Numbered from the stretch's first letter, positions 1-7,897 are shown. The stretch is 30,610 nt of DNA from JBLHIK01 sp047614005 (GCA_047614005.1 JBLHIK010000007.1:1-30610), one strand, 5' to 3'. Notes: generated by a model from the letters alone, not told the origin. Made by a program: numbers and translations.

Positions 1-607
1 TTGTGCTGCATTCTTTCTTAGAAAGGATTCTATAAACAACAAAGACAATAAAAGAAACTATACCAATTATTGCACCAAAAAAAAGATAATCTTGTTCAAG
101 CAGCTTAATCACCACAATAAACAAAATACAAATAATTATATTTTTAATCATATCTCTTTTACTAAAAAAAGAATCTACTCTTTTGTGAAATAAATACAAT
201 AATGCGAGCCACAAAGACACTATTAATATTATTATTTTTACATAACTAATCTCCTTCCCATCTCCCTTGAAAGCAATAAAAGTAGGATCTTTATCTTTTT
301 CACACATCCACAATAGATAATTCTGGTTGTAATACAAAAGACTATTGTCATACAGAAAAGTAATATTAATATACTCTCGCACATAAATATTATCTATCAA
401 TTCATTATTCAGAGAATCAGACTGTTTTAACGTGAGCAAGTTCTGATTTTCAAATATTCTAACATACTTATTTTCCTGTTCTGTAATTTGTTTTTTTACA
501 AATTGATATTTACCAACAATTACAAAGGCAAACACAGTTGCAAAAACAATAAATAAAAAAATTGTTGAAGCTTCACTTTTTGCAAACTCCTCAAGTGGAT
601 CTTTCAT
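1..607 (-). CDS. Partial membrane protein of unknown function (3' end outside window)
   Basis: The minus strand is open from an ATG at 607 to the window edge (202 codons, no stop), so the C-terminus is missing. The protein starts MKDPLEEFAKSEAS. It has a hydrophobic segment at about residues 16-32, then a soluble stretch of roughly 90 residues with a SDSLNNELIDN segment resembling the SEIDSL segments of the two genes upstream. Three more hydrophobic segments follow at about 124-141, 155-168 and 172-192. I recognise no family. It lies downstream of, and in the same orientation as, two related-looking membrane proteins (827-1660 and 2158-2742), so all three may be one lineage-specific expansion. 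Openness of the frame was checked codon by codon; function is unknown. Confidence 0.7.
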   Translation of the reverse strand, partial: MKDPLEEFAKSEASTIFLFIVFATVFAFVIVGKYQFVKKQITEQENKYVRIFENQNLLTLKQSDSLNNELIDNIYVREYINITFLYDNSLLYYNQNYLLWMCEKDKDPTFIAFKGDGKEISYVKIIILIVSLWLALLYLFHKRVDSFFSKRDMIKNIIICILFIVVIKLLEQDYLFFGAIIGIVSFIVFVVYRILSKKECST

Positions 608-780
608 GTTTCTAATTTTTAATTAAACATTTTTTCAAAGAACAAAGATTTTCTTTGTCTTTTGTATTCAGAAAAACAATACCACAGAGAGAGAATTTTA
701 CAATATCTACAAAAATGAATTTCAAGAAACAGTACAATCCCTCACCTCTCTTGGATATATTGCACATATTGATGGATAAA

Positions 781-820
781 CAAAAAAGCGCAAAAATGAA
801 CTGGTCATTTTGCGCTTTTG
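781..820 (-). terminator. Intrinsic terminator of the 277-residue membrane protein gene
   Basis: The stem pairs GCGCAAAA-type sequence at 788-799 with 805-815 around a 5-nt loop, with one bulged base. On the minus strand it is followed by a T run (782-787). It sits 6 bp past the stop codon at 827 and is duplicated at 1891-1930. Confidence 0.65.
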
Positions 821-826
821 AAAAAA

Positions 827-1660
827 TCATACTACTGATATTTCTTTTTCTGAAATATCTTCGTTGTCATTTACTTTTCTTCCTTTATTTCTATTCCATT
901 TTTTACTTGCAATATAGCCGAGCAATAATCCCCCAATGGAATATATTGCTATTGCATAAGTAAAGAAATATGAAATTAGTAAAACCTCCAAAATAAAGAC
1001 GATGCAAGAAATGGTAAAATTAATTTTTTTATACTTAAATCTTACAATAAAACTTAAAGACAAAAGAAAGGCTAAGGGCAAAGCAAGTTTTAAATTTATA
1101 TTATAGTAAGGGGATAATACTGAAACTGAATTTACTATGTATATTAAACCAGCAGATACTAATAAATCAAAAAGCAGGAGCGCGATTGAACTCCATATTA
1201 AACGCAAACCTAAATTATAAGGTTCCACATTATAATTTTCTCCTCTCTTTTTTAAAAATATCAATATAAGAAAAAGGGAAACTACAGAAAATATAAATAA
1301 TTCCCATGCAAATCTTTTGTCATAAACAAGAATGGTCATCTTATGTGGACTTTCTCTATTTTCTGAAATCAAGTAATATTTTGACAAATCAAAATCTCTG
1401 TAAAATCCGCCATAATCAATATCTTTATTTTTAGATAAAAATACACTATCGCCCTGTAAAGCTTGTCTATTTTGATCTTGAGTAAAAGCAGGATTAATCA
1501 GACAATTAGAGTAGATAATGGAATTATTTTTAATATCCTCAAGCTCTTTTGAGAGTGAGTCTATCTCACTTTGAAAATAATACGTAGTATCGCCTACAGA
1601 AGCGTTCATTTGTATTACTCCTAGAGCAATACAAAGAAAAGTAAATAATAATTTTTTCAT
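827..1660 (-). CDS. Exported/membrane protein of unknown function, duplicated family copy 1
   Basis: 277 residues. The N-terminus (MKKLLFTFLCIALGVIQMNA) is a clear signal peptide or first membrane segment. An extracytoplasmic part of about 90 residues follows, with a short coiled-coil-like SEIDSLSKELEDIKN segment and one conserved Cys (SNCLINPAFTQDQNRQ). Further hydrophobic segments lie at about residues 118-135, 150-172, 188-205 and 215-250. The tail is charged (KKWNRNKGRKVNDNEDISEKE). The first ~110 residues are nearly identical to the neighbouring 2158-2742 product, so this is one half of a recent tandem duplication. Membrane topology is supported by composition; I recognise no family. The N-terminus resembles Bacteroidota exported proteins, which is an impression only. 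Confidence 0.75.
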   Translation of the reverse strand: MKKLLFTFLCIALGVIQMNASVGDTTYYFQSEIDSLSKELEDIKNNSIIYSNCLINPAFTQDQNRQALQGDSVFLSKNKDIDYGGFYRDFDLSKYYLISENRESPHKMTILVYDKRFAWELFIFSVVSLFLILIFLKKRGENYNVEPYNLGLRLIWSSIALLLFDLLVSAGLIYIVNSVSVLSPYYNINLKLALPLAFLLSLSFIVRFKYKKINFTISCIVFILEVLLISYFFTYAIAIYSIGGLLLGYIASKKWNRNKGRKVNDNEDISEKEISVV

Positions 1661-1890
1661 TTTATTTTATGTATTAAAGGGTTATAGAAAATTTCTTCTA
1701 CAATCTACAGACAGAGTATCAAGAAAAAAACCTCATATAACCCTATAAATTTTTTCAAAGTATTTAAGAATATAATAGCACACATATAAAATAATACAAG
1801 CCTAAATAATACATTAGCACCTACACCTAAACATAAAAATACTAATATCCCTCACCTCTCTTGGATATATTGCACATATTGATGGATAAA

Positions 1891-1930
1891 CAAAAAAGCG
1901 CAAAAATGAACTGGTCATTTTGCGCTTTTG
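1891..1930 (-). terminator. Duplicated intrinsic terminator
   Basis: Copy of the 781-820 hairpin, still placed directly after the remnant stop codon at 1938-1940. It shows that the original copy 2 gene ended here rather than at 2158. Confidence 0.6.
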
Positions 1931-1937
1931 AAAAAAA

Positions 1938-2157
1938 TCATACTACTGATATTTCTTTTTCTGAAATATCTTCGTTGTCATTTACTTTTCTTCCTTTATT
2001 TCTATTCCATTTTTTACTTGCAATATAGCCGAGCAATAATCCCCCAATGGAATATACTGCTATTGCATATGTCAAGAAATATGAAAGTAGTAAAGCCTCC
2101 AAAATCAAGACTGTACAAACAACAATGATTGTAGTTCTTTTTTAAAAAAAAGAGAAA
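1938..2157 (-). pseudogene. Frameshifted C-terminal remnant of duplicated membrane protein copy 2
   Basis: In the frame ending at the TGA 1938-1940 this stretch encodes VLILEALLLSYFLTYAIAVY and onward to ...EDISEKEISVV, matching the last ~65 residues of the 277-residue paralogue with mostly conservative changes. It is out of frame with the upstream ORF that stops at 2158-2160. A third frame across about 2140-2260 reads a hydrophobic stretch (FAAWFSVFIVVSLVISLFF). At least two frame changes are therefore needed to rebuild the gene, one near the T/A-rich run at about 2140-2155. The substitution pattern suggests it was coding until recently. A sequencing error is possible but would have to occur twice. 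Confidence 0.6.
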
Positions 2158-2742
2158 TTACCAACGAAACAACAATGAAAACCGAAAACCAAGCTGCAAA
2201 TTCACGAGAAGCGATAGTAAAACACAGAAGGCATTGAATAGTAAAACAGTAAAACACAAAGACCAAGAGAAGAGAACAAGAGCAAAAAAGAAAGTGTCCT
2301 CTTGATTTTTTTGCCTTTTTCTAAGATATAGAAAAAGAAAGGTAAAAAACACACCACTCATAACTATCAATTCCCATGCAAATCTTTTGTCGGAAATAAA
2401 AATAATCACCTCATGTGGCATTCCTCCATTGTTTGAAATCAAGTAGGATTTTGACAAATCAAAATCTCTATAAAATGCGCCATAATCAATATCTTTATTT
2501 TCAGATAAAAATACACTATCGCCCTGTAAAGCTTGTCTATTTTGATCTTGAGTAAAAGCAGGATTAATCAGACAATTAGAGTAAATACTAGCATTTGCAA
2601 TCTTGCTTTTAATTAAGTTTATTTCTTTTTCCAGTGAGTCTATCTCACTTTGAAAATAGTATTCTGTAGTATCGCCTACAGAAGCGTTCATTTGTATTAC
2701 TCCTATAGCAATACAAAGAAAAGTAAATAATAATTTTTTCAT
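2158..2742 (-). CDS. Truncated paralogue of the 277-residue membrane protein, copy 2
   Basis: 194 residues before a premature stop. Residues 1-115 (signal peptide, SEIDSL segment, SNCLINPAFTQDQNRQ, GDSVFLSENKDIDYGAFYRD) are almost identical to copy 1 at 827-1660. After the first membrane segment (about 125-140) the sequence diverges. It ends with a short unrelated-looking hydrophobic tail caused by a frame change, with the original C-terminus lying downstream in another frame. It is either a pseudogene or a shortened protein with three membrane segments. The upstream region (about 2743-2886) is shared with copy 1, so both probably had the same promoter. Function unknown. Confidence 0.5.
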   Translation of the reverse strand: MKKLLFTFLCIAIGVIQMNASVGDTTEYYFQSEIDSLEKEINLIKSKIANASIYSNCLINPAFTQDQNRQALQGDSVFLSENKDIDYGAFYRDFDLSKSYLISNNGGMPHEVIIFISDKRFAWELIVMSGVFFTFLFLYLRKRQKNQEDTFFFALVLFSWSLCFTVLLFNAFCVLLSLLVNLQLGFRFSLLFRW

Positions 2743-2966
2743 TAGCTATGTATTAAAGGGTTATAGAAAATTTCTTCTACAGATAGTAAGAAAAAACCTC
2801 ATATAACCCTATAAATTTTTTCAAAGTATTTAAGAATATAATAGCACACATATAAAATAATACAAGCCTAAATAATACATTAGCACTTCAAAACAAAAAA
2901 CATATCCATCTTACCCACAGTATTGATGGCTTGCAAAGAAAAGTTTCCTCTGATAGTATCTATTTC

Positions 2967-3221
2967 ATGTCATCAAAGAATGCAACAAATATAGATATTA
3001 CGAAAAAAGACGGAAGAGACAATGCCTCGAGCATGCTACGACGTTTTTCTCGTGCAATACGAGAATCAGGAATGATTCCAAAGATCAAAGGACATCGCTA
3101 CGCAGAACGACCACAAAGTGATCTTAAGCGAAAACAAACAAAGCTACGTTCTCTTTCAAAAACTAAAGATTTTGAACGACTTTGGAAACTTGGGAAAATA
3201 AAACCTAAAAAACGACGATAA
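2967..3221 (+). CDS. rpsU: Small ribosomal subunit protein bS21-like
   Basis: 84 residues from the ATG at 2967. An in-frame TTG at 2931 would add 12 residues unlike the family, and a -10-like TAGTAT lies just before 2967. The core LRRFSRAIRESGMIPKIKGH followed by RYAERPQSDLKRKQ matches the bS21 pattern (LRRF-R, Glu-x-x-Gly, a basic stretch, Y-E-P, R-K-R-K). The C-terminus is longer and very basic (KLGKIKPKKRR), as in other CPR bS21 proteins. In known systems bS21 sits on the 30S platform near the mRNA anti-Shine-Dalgarno region. It is followed 7 nt later by ybeY, a translation-linked pairing that fits the assignment. The assignment rests on pattern similarity only. Confidence 0.75.
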   Translation: MSSKNATNIDITKKDGRDNASSMLRRFSRAIRESGMIPKIKGHRYAERPQSDLKRKQTKLRSLSKTKDFERLWKLGKIKPKKRR

Positions 3222-3228
3222 AACATAT

Positions 3229-3621
3229 ATGCATGTATCTCTTCCATCTCTTGAGATAGTGCGAACAACAAAAGGCACACTTCCAGATGTGTCTTTTTTG
3301 GATATAAAAGAAAAAATACTTGGCAAAAAGTACGAACTTTCTATTGCCTTTATTGGTCCCAAAGAGATGCAAGCTGTCAATAAATTTCACAGAGAAAAAG
3401 ACTATGCTACCAATGTCCTCTCTTTTCCTCTTTCTGACTCTGAAGGAGAAATACTCATCTGTCTTTCTGTTGCAAGAAAAGAAGCAAAGGATTTTGAAAT
3501 GTCATACACTGATTTTATCGTCAAGCTTCTTATACATGGAATGCTTCATCTCAAGGGATTTGACCATTGCGAAGAAATGGACACTCTTGAAAACAAATAT
3601 CACAAAAAATTTACCAAATAA
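3229..3621 (+). CDS. ybeY: Endoribonuclease YbeY (rRNA maturation factor)
   Basis: 130 residues, slightly shorter than the usual ~150. The metal-binding signature H-x3-H-x5-H is intact near the C-terminus (HGMLHLKGFDH, about residues 103-113), and the upstream NKFHREKDYATNVLSFP segment is typical. YbeY is a single-strand-specific zinc endoribonuclease needed for 16S rRNA 3'-end maturation and 70S quality control. The start follows the bS21-like stop by only 7 nt, so the two genes form one transcription unit. A hairpin with a T run lies about 40 nt after the stop. Confidence 0.92.
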   Translation: MHVSLPSLEIVRTTKGTLPDVSFLDIKEKILGKKYELSIAFIGPKEMQAVNKFHREKDYATNVLSFPLSDSEGEILICLSVARKEAKDFEMSYTDFIVKLLIHGMLHLKGFDHCEEMDTLENKYHKKFTK

Positions 3622-3661
3622 AATGTGAGGGGTGGAAGCTCTCACTCTTTCTTTGCAATTT

Positions 3662-3693
3662 AAAAACAAGTATTACACATAGCTTGTTTTTTC
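3662..3693 (+). terminator. Intrinsic terminator after ybeY
   Basis: AAAAACAAG (3662-3670) pairs with CTTGTTTTT (3683-3691) around a 12-nt loop, and the T run follows. It separates the bS21-ybeY unit from ftsA. Confidence 0.55.
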
Positions 3694-3712
3694 TTATCAA
3701 GAATCATTATGT

Positions 3713-3718
3713 TACAAT
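3713..3718 (+). promoter_or_regulatory. -10 element TACAAT of ftsA, predicted leaderless
   Basis: TACAAT starts 12 nt before the ftsA ATG (3725), so transcription should begin at or next to the start codon. No Shine-Dalgarno sequence is present. No good -35 is visible. Confidence 0.45.
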
Positions 3719-3724
3719 AAGGCT

Positions 3725-4912
3725 ATGATGAAAGGGCATTCAAAAAAAATAGTAACCAGTATTGATGTGGGAACATATCGTACTCGAGTTGTCGTTGCAG
3801 AAACAGACCACGAGAGTAGTAAAAAAATACGAGTTCTCGGTGTTGGACAAAGCGATACTACTGGAGTACGGCATGGATATATTGTAAACATAGAAAGCGT
3901 GACCGCTAGCATAGAAGATGCAGTACGCCAAGCAGAAGAAAAATCAGGCACAAAAATACGCGAAGCAGTTGTCTCTATTGGAGGCGTTACTCTCGAATCT
4001 GAAACACATACAGGATACACAGTCGTGTCTCGCTCAGATGGAGAAGTCTCTGATATGGACATACAGACTGCTATTGCAATGTGCGAAGAAAAAGGAACAA
4101 CAGTAAATAAAAGAATACTTCACACTATCCCCATCGACTATATTCTCGATGGAGAAAAAACATATGGATACCCTCGAGGTATGCATGGCATCAAGCTAGG
4201 AGTACGAACACTTATAGTGACATGTCTCGAGCAACATCTCGATGATCTTATCCTTGCTATACACAATACAGGAATAGATGTCGTCGATATTATTGCATCT
4301 CCTATTGCAGCATCTATTGTCACCGTAAATGAAAGACAGAAAACAGCAGGATGTGTTCTCGTAGACATTGGTTCTGAAACAGTATCTGCAACTATCTTCG
4401 AAGACGGCGTACCTATAGCTCTTCACACTTTTTCTATTGGCTCCACTGATATCACCAACGACATCGCTCTTGGCTTTCAAATCCCCATTGAAGAAGCAGA
4501 GTGCATAAAGATAGGCTCACTCGAAACAGATCATTCAAAAAAGAAACTCAACACCATCATAGAAGCACGCATCATGGATATTTTTGAGCTTATCAATAAA
4601 TACCTAAAGAAAAACAAGCGCTCAGAACTCCTACCTGCAGGAGCTATTATTATAGGAGGTGGTTCACGTATTGAAAGTACTCCAATACTCGCAAAGCGTA
4701 CTTTTCATTTTTCTGCAAAAATAGGCACAGCAGAAAATATGGTAAACCACAAAGACAGCCACAAAAACCATTCATGGTTCACTTCATATGGTTTATGCGT
4801 TGCAGGTCTTTATTATGAGAATGCACGCTTCTCTCGTGAAAAAAAATGGACAACATATCTTAAAGATTTCAAAGAACGATTCACTTCAATAATAAAAGAG
4901 TTTCTTCCTTAG
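3725..4912 (+). CDS. ftsA: Cell division protein FtsA
   Basis: 395 residues with an actin-like ATPase fold. Phosphate-1 motif SIDVGTYRTRV is at about 12-22, the SHS2/1C region at about 85-165 (EAVVSIGGVTLESE...), phosphate-2 motif VLVDIGSETV at about 211-220, and the adenosine motif IIGGGSRI at about 309-316. The last ~15 residues (KERFTSIIKEFLP) could form the amphipathic membrane-targeting helix. FtsA polymerises on the membrane and tethers FtsZ. It lies directly upstream of ftsZ (92-nt gap), as in most bacteria. ATG codons at 3725 and 3728 are both possible; 3725 is chosen because the -10-like TACAAT lies exactly 12 nt upstream. FtsQ and the dcw cluster are absent here, in keeping with reduced CPR genomes. 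Confidence 0.95.
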   Translation: MMKGHSKKIVTSIDVGTYRTRVVVAETDHESSKKIRVLGVGQSDTTGVRHGYIVNIESVTASIEDAVRQAEEKSGTKIREAVVSIGGVTLESETHTGYTVVSRSDGEVSDMDIQTAIAMCEEKGTTVNKRILHTIPIDYILDGEKTYGYPRGMHGIKLGVRTLIVTCLEQHLDDLILAIHNTGIDVVDIIASPIAASIVTVNERQKTAGCVLVDIGSETVSATIFEDGVPIALHTFSIGSTDITNDIALGFQIPIEEAECIKIGSLETDHSKKKLNTIIEARIMDIFELINKYLKKNKRSELLPAGAIIIGGGSRIESTPILAKRTFHFSAKIGTAENMVNHKDSHKNHSWFTSYGLCVAGLYYENARFSREKKWTTYLKDFKERFTSIIKEFLP

Positions 4913-4992
4913 AGCGCACAAAACTGTGCAAGAGTATTTTGATTTTTATATGCTTAGTGGTAGTATAAATATCATTAGAAACAAATAAGATA

Positions 4993-4998
4993 TATTAT
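4993..4998 (+). promoter_or_regulatory. -10 element TATTAT of ftsZ, predicted leaderless
   Basis: TATTAT starts 12 nt before the ftsZ ATG (5005). It lies in an AT-rich stretch, so other registers are possible. ftsZ would have its own promoter in addition to read-through from ftsA. Confidence 0.35.
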
Positions 4999-5004
4999 TA
5001 CACT

Positions 5005-6177
5005 ATGCCAAAAATAAATCCTGAAATTGAAACATTTGCTCGCATCAAAGTTATTGGTGTTGGTGGTTCTGGAGGAAATGTCGTAAACCACATGGTCAAT
5101 GCAAAAGTGAAAGGTGTTGAATTCATTGCAATGAACACAGACACTCAAGACCTTCACAAATCTCTCGCAACAAAGAAAATCCACCTCGGGAAAAACCTCA
5201 CAAAAGGTCTCGGTGCTGGTATGGATCCAGAGGTTGGACGAAAAGCCGCTGAAGAAACTCAGTCCGAAATCCAAGACATGATCAAAGGAGCCGACATGGT
5301 TTTCATTGCATGTGGTATGGGAGGAGGTACTGGCTCAGGTGCTGCTCCTGTTGTTGCTCGCGCAGCAAAAGAAGAAGGCATTCTGACTGTGGCAGTAGTA
5401 ACACGACCATTCTCATTTGAAGGAAAACAGCGTGGAGACATTGCATTGCAAGCTCTCGCAGAACTCGAAGCAGAAGTAGATACTATCATTACTGTTCCAA
5501 ACGATCGACTCCTTATGATATCAGACAAAGACACGAGCTTTACTGATGCTTTTGCAATGTGTGATGAAATCCTCAAGCAAGCAGTAGAAGGTATCTCTGA
5601 CCTTATCGTAACTCCAGGTATCATCAACGTAGACTTCGCAGATATTCGAGCTATCATGAGCGACGCAGGTTCTGCTCTTATGGGTATCGGTACTGCTAGT
5701 GGAGAAAAGCGCGCTGAAAAAGCAGCTCTCCAAGCTATCAATTCCCCTCTTCTTGAGCTCTCTATCAACGGAGCACGCGGAGTTCTCTTTGCAATCTCAG
5801 GATCAGAAGACTTGAAGATTCATGAAGTACAAGAAGCAGCAAAAATCATCACAGAAAGTATCGACCCAAATGCGAAAGTAATATTTGGTACTATTCGAGA
5901 TGAAAAACTCAAAAAAGACGAACTAAAAATCACCGTCATAGCTACGGGTTTCCCTACTACAAACGGACAACTTCCAAAAAACAACCTCTTCTCTTCTACA
6001 AATTCTCAAAAAACACCTCGAGTAGAAGAAGCTGAAGTAGAACAAGAAAAAGAATCTATCTTCCCACGTACTCAAAAAGCGACATTTGAAACGCCTGATA
6101 TTGCAGACGATTCAGATTCTGATGACGAAGATGACTGGAGCGCTGTTCCTGCATTTCTTCGCCGTGGAAAGAAATAA
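5005..6177 (+). CDS. ftsZ: Cell division GTPase FtsZ
   Basis: 390 residues. The nucleotide-binding start (IKVIGVGGSGGNVVNHM) is at about 14-30, the tubulin signature GGGTGSG at about 106-112, and the T7/synergy loop NVDFADIRAIM at about 208-218. The linker from about 315 to 375 is acidic and low-complexity. The C-terminal peptide VPAFLRRGKK matches the conserved FtsA-binding tail (I/V-PAFLRR). FtsZ assembles the cytokinetic ring, and the intact tail fits an FtsA partner encoded just upstream. trxB follows after 27 nt. An antisense ORF inside this gene (5259-5768) is only a shadow. Confidence 0.97.
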   Translation: MPKINPEIETFARIKVIGVGGSGGNVVNHMVNAKVKGVEFIAMNTDTQDLHKSLATKKIHLGKNLTKGLGAGMDPEVGRKAAEETQSEIQDMIKGADMVFIACGMGGGTGSGAAPVVARAAKEEGILTVAVVTRPFSFEGKQRGDIALQALAELEAEVDTIITVPNDRLLMISDKDTSFTDAFAMCDEILKQAVEGISDLIVTPGIINVDFADIRAIMSDAGSALMGIGTASGEKRAEKAALQAINSPLLELSINGARGVLFAISGSEDLKIHEVQEAAKIITESIDPNAKVIFGTIRDEKLKKDELKITVIATGFPTTNGQLPKNNLFSSTNSQKTPRVEEAEVEQEKESIFPRTQKATFETPDIADDSDSDDEDDWSAVPAFLRRGKK

Positions 6178-6204
6178 TTACTCACCTATTTAGCCAACCT
6201 TATT

Positions 6205-7128
6205 ATGTACGATCTTATTATCATTGGAGGAGGACCAGCGGGTACTTCAAGTGCTGTTTATGCTGCACGCAAAAGACTCAAGACTCTCCTTATCGCAAAA
6301 GAATTTGGAGGACAATCAATGGTATCAGAAACTATCTACAACTGGATAGGAACTCCTGAAATATCAGGAGCTGACCTTGCAAAAAGTCTCGAAGAACATA
6401 CTCGATACTACGAAGGAGAATATCTTACTATTAAGGAAGGACAACTTGCTACAAAAGTAGTAAAAAACGACGACGACACTTTCACTATTATTACTGACAA
6501 AGAAGAAGAATTTACAGCAAAATCAGTACTCGTATCATCAGGAAGCTCACGACGTAAACTAAATGTCGAAGGAGCTGACCGCCTCGAGCACAAAGGACTT
6601 ACTTACTGTGCTACATGTGATGGACCTCTTTTTGCTGATCTCGATGTAGCAGTGATAGGAGGAGGAAATGCAGGTTTTGAAACAGCTGCTCAGCTCCTCG
6701 CATACTGCAAAAGTGTCACTCTCATACACAGAGGAGATAGCTATAGAGCAGACCAGATAACTGTCGACAAAGTTCTCTCTCATGAAAAAATGAAAGGCAT
6801 CACTAATGCATCGCTCAAAGAAATACAAGGAGAGAAGATGGTAGATGGTCTTATCTATACCGATTCAGAAGGTATTGACCAAACACTCAAAGTACAAGGT
6901 ATTTTTGTAGAGATTGGGCAAATACCAAACACAGACCTTGTAGACGGCGTAGCAGAGCGAGATGACTACAATAAGATATCTATAGACCCATGGACCCAAA
7001 AGACCTCTCAGCTAGGTATATGGTCCGCAGGAGACTGTACAAACGTACGATACCACCAGAACAACATAGCTGCAGGAGACGCAGTGCGGGCTATTGAAGA
7101 TATTTACTCTTATTTACACGCTTCATAA
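6205..7128 (+). CDS. trxB: Thioredoxin reductase
   Basis: 307 residues, normal length. The FAD-binding motif IIIGGGPAG is at about 5-13, the redox-active CATC pair at about 135-138 (YCATCDGP), the NAD(P)H-binding GGGNAGFE at about 152-159, and LIHRGDSYRADQ at about 173-184 in the position of the NADPH-selectivity loop. The C-terminal FAD motif IWSAGDCTN is at about 272-280. The enzyme passes electrons from NADPH to thioredoxin. HRGDSYRA differs from the common HRRDxxRA, so cofactor preference is not certain. It follows ftsZ by 27 nt, probably co-transcribed, and is closed by a strong terminator at 7141-7172. No thioredoxin gene is in the window. Confidence 0.93.
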   Translation: MYDLIIIGGGPAGTSSAVYAARKRLKTLLIAKEFGGQSMVSETIYNWIGTPEISGADLAKSLEEHTRYYEGEYLTIKEGQLATKVVKNDDDTFTIITDKEEEFTAKSVLVSSGSSRRKLNVEGADRLEHKGLTYCATCDGPLFADLDVAVIGGGNAGFETAAQLLAYCKSVTLIHRGDSYRADQITVDKVLSHEKMKGITNASLKEIQGEKMVDGLIYTDSEGIDQTLKVQGIFVEIGQIPNTDLVDGVAERDDYNKISIDPWTQKTSQLGIWSAGDCTNVRYHQNNIAAGDAVRAIEDIYSYLHAS

Positions 7129-7140
7129 ATAAACTCAAAC

Positions 7141-7172
7141 AAAAACCACTTGTTTGCACGAGTGGTTTTTTC
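7141..7172 (+). terminator. Intrinsic terminator after trxB
   Basis: AAAAACCACT (7141-7150) and AGTGGTTTTT (7161-7170) form a perfect 10-bp stem followed by T. A close relative of this hairpin recurs at about 7941-7968. Confidence 0.85.
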
Positions 7173-7187
7173 TTTGCATAAAAAAGC

Positions 7188-7216
7188 TTGACATAAAATC
7201 TTAAGCGTGCTACTAT
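7188..7216 (+). promoter_or_regulatory. Sigma-70-type promoter upstream of 7344 gene
   Basis: TTGACA at 7188-7193, a 17-bp spacer, then TACTAT at 7211-7216. The predicted start at about 7223 leaves a ~120-nt leader before the ATG at 7344. The sequence around TTGACA and the first transcribed bases (GTTCTTTAA) is repeated at 7981-8020. Confidence 0.8.
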
Positions 7217-7228
7217 AAAAAAGGTTCT

Positions 7229-7315
7229 TTAATAATTTTGATATTATTAAGTCATATTTTGAAAGTTTCCATACTACCCAATCTCTATTGGTTTGCATGG
7301 TAGCTTTCAAAATAT
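7229..7315 (+). promoter_or_regulatory. Structured 5' leader of 7344 gene
   Basis: Two hairpins lie between promoter and start codon. Hairpin 1 pairs TTAATAAT (7229-7236) with ATTATTAA (7243-7250). Hairpin 2 has a 12-bp outer stem (ATATTTTGAAAG 7254-7265 with CTTTCAAAATAT 7304-7315), a CCAT/ATGG step (7269-7272, 7297-7300) and an apical CCAAT-CTCT-ATTGG stem (7278-7291). There is no clear terminator or Shine-Dalgarno sequence. It could be a regulatory RNA, an mRNA stabiliser or a protein operator; I match it to no known riboswitch. Confidence 0.5.
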
Positions 7316-7343
7316 TTATAACTTAAATTAAAATCAAATACAT

Positions 7344-7835
7344 ATGGAAACAGATCAATTAAAAGAAATTGTACTACCTACTGAAATTAAAATAGGAGGT
7401 TTGGTAAAAGAAGATTTAATAAAAAGAGTATTAGCTGCCGGTTTTAAAATTGAACAGAATACGCTTACTTTTATTAAACAAAATAATTTTCCTTGCACAT
7501 ATAAAAAAAAGACTCTGCGACTAGTATATAAAACTACGGTTGAAATGGGTTTAGGTGAAGAGCCGACATACAAGGAAGTAAAAGAGTGGATTATAAAGAA
7601 CGGATCGCTTTGCGATATAGATACGGCTCTTTGGATAAGCCTAGAATACGCTAACCAGTCACTAGTTGAATGGATTGCCGTAATGTCAAATCCACTTCCG
7701 GAAAAGTACGACAATGACCCGTGTACTTTACACCTCACTAATTTAAAAGAAAGCCAGTGCAATCAAATTTCCTATTGCTACTTTAGGCCTCATCACCAAA
7801 TGAAAAATAAATTATTTTGTTATTTGGAAAAGTAG
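7344..7835 (+). CDS. Conserved-looking protein of unknown function
   Basis: 163 residues, soluble, no signal peptide. It starts METDQLKEIVLPTEIKIGGL. An N-terminal segment (KEDLIKRVLAAGFKIEQNTL) could be a small helical domain, and the central part (YKEVKEWIIKNGSLCDIDTA) is mixed. There are four Cys residues and no recognised catalytic motif. It has its own consensus promoter, a long folded leader and a structured 3' region (7858-7968). This is unusual beside the compact leaderless core genes and suggests separately regulated accessory DNA. Both sides carry copies of the same terminator/promoter junction, as if the gene had been inserted or duplicated as a unit. I do not recognise the family. 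Confidence 0.7.
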   Translation: METDQLKEIVLPTEIKIGGLVKEDLIKRVLAAGFKIEQNTLTFIKQNNFPCTYKKKTLRLVYKTTVEMGLGEEPTYKEVKEWIIKNGSLCDIDTALWISLEYANQSLVEWIAVMSNPLPEKYDNDPCTLHLTNLKESQCNQISYCYFRPHHQMKNKLFCYLEK

Positions 7836-7857
7836 ATTATTGTTATTTTTAACTACA

Positions 7858-7882
7858 AGTCACCGGACGTAATCTGGTGACT
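7858..7882 (+). other. Hairpin in 3' untranslated region
   Basis: AGTCACC (7858-7864) pairs perfectly with GGTGACT (7876-7882) around an 11-nt loop. It has no T run. It is followed within 16 nt by the 71-nt repeat module, so the 3' end of this transcript carries three consecutive hairpins. Confidence 0.5.
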
Positions 7883-7897
7883 CTGAGGGATCGTCTT

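Larger units (their letters stand above)
737..1820. repeat. Tandem duplication, unit 1
   Basis: This unit carries the intact 277-residue gene plus its flanks and is repeated at 1847-2886. Both ends are almost identical between copies: the terminator hairpin and C-terminal coding part on the left, and the N-terminal coding part and upstream region on the right. About 300 bp in the middle have diverged. The offset is about 1110 bp at the left and 1066 bp at the right, so the second copy has lost sequence. Confidence 0.85.
1847..2886. repeat. Tandem duplication, unit 2 (shortened)
   Basis: Second copy of 737-1820. The two ends are near identical to unit 1, while the interior (about 2130-2430) is shorter and divergent and no longer keeps one reading frame. 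The stretch 1661-2157, which has no intact gene, consists of the upstream region of copy 1, a ~26-bp spacer, the duplicated terminator and a frameshifted C-terminal coding remnant. Confidence 0.85.

Noticed and set aside
655..963. 102-codon plus-strand ORF (and its duplicate at 1928-2128)
   Set aside because: It lies opposite the C-terminal coding part of the duplicated membrane protein, and its repeat is explained by the tandem duplication.
5259..5768. 169-codon ORF antisense to ftsZ
   Set aside because: It mirrors the codon pattern of ftsZ, has Arg/Ser-rich composition typical of antisense frames, and lies wholly within a certain gene.
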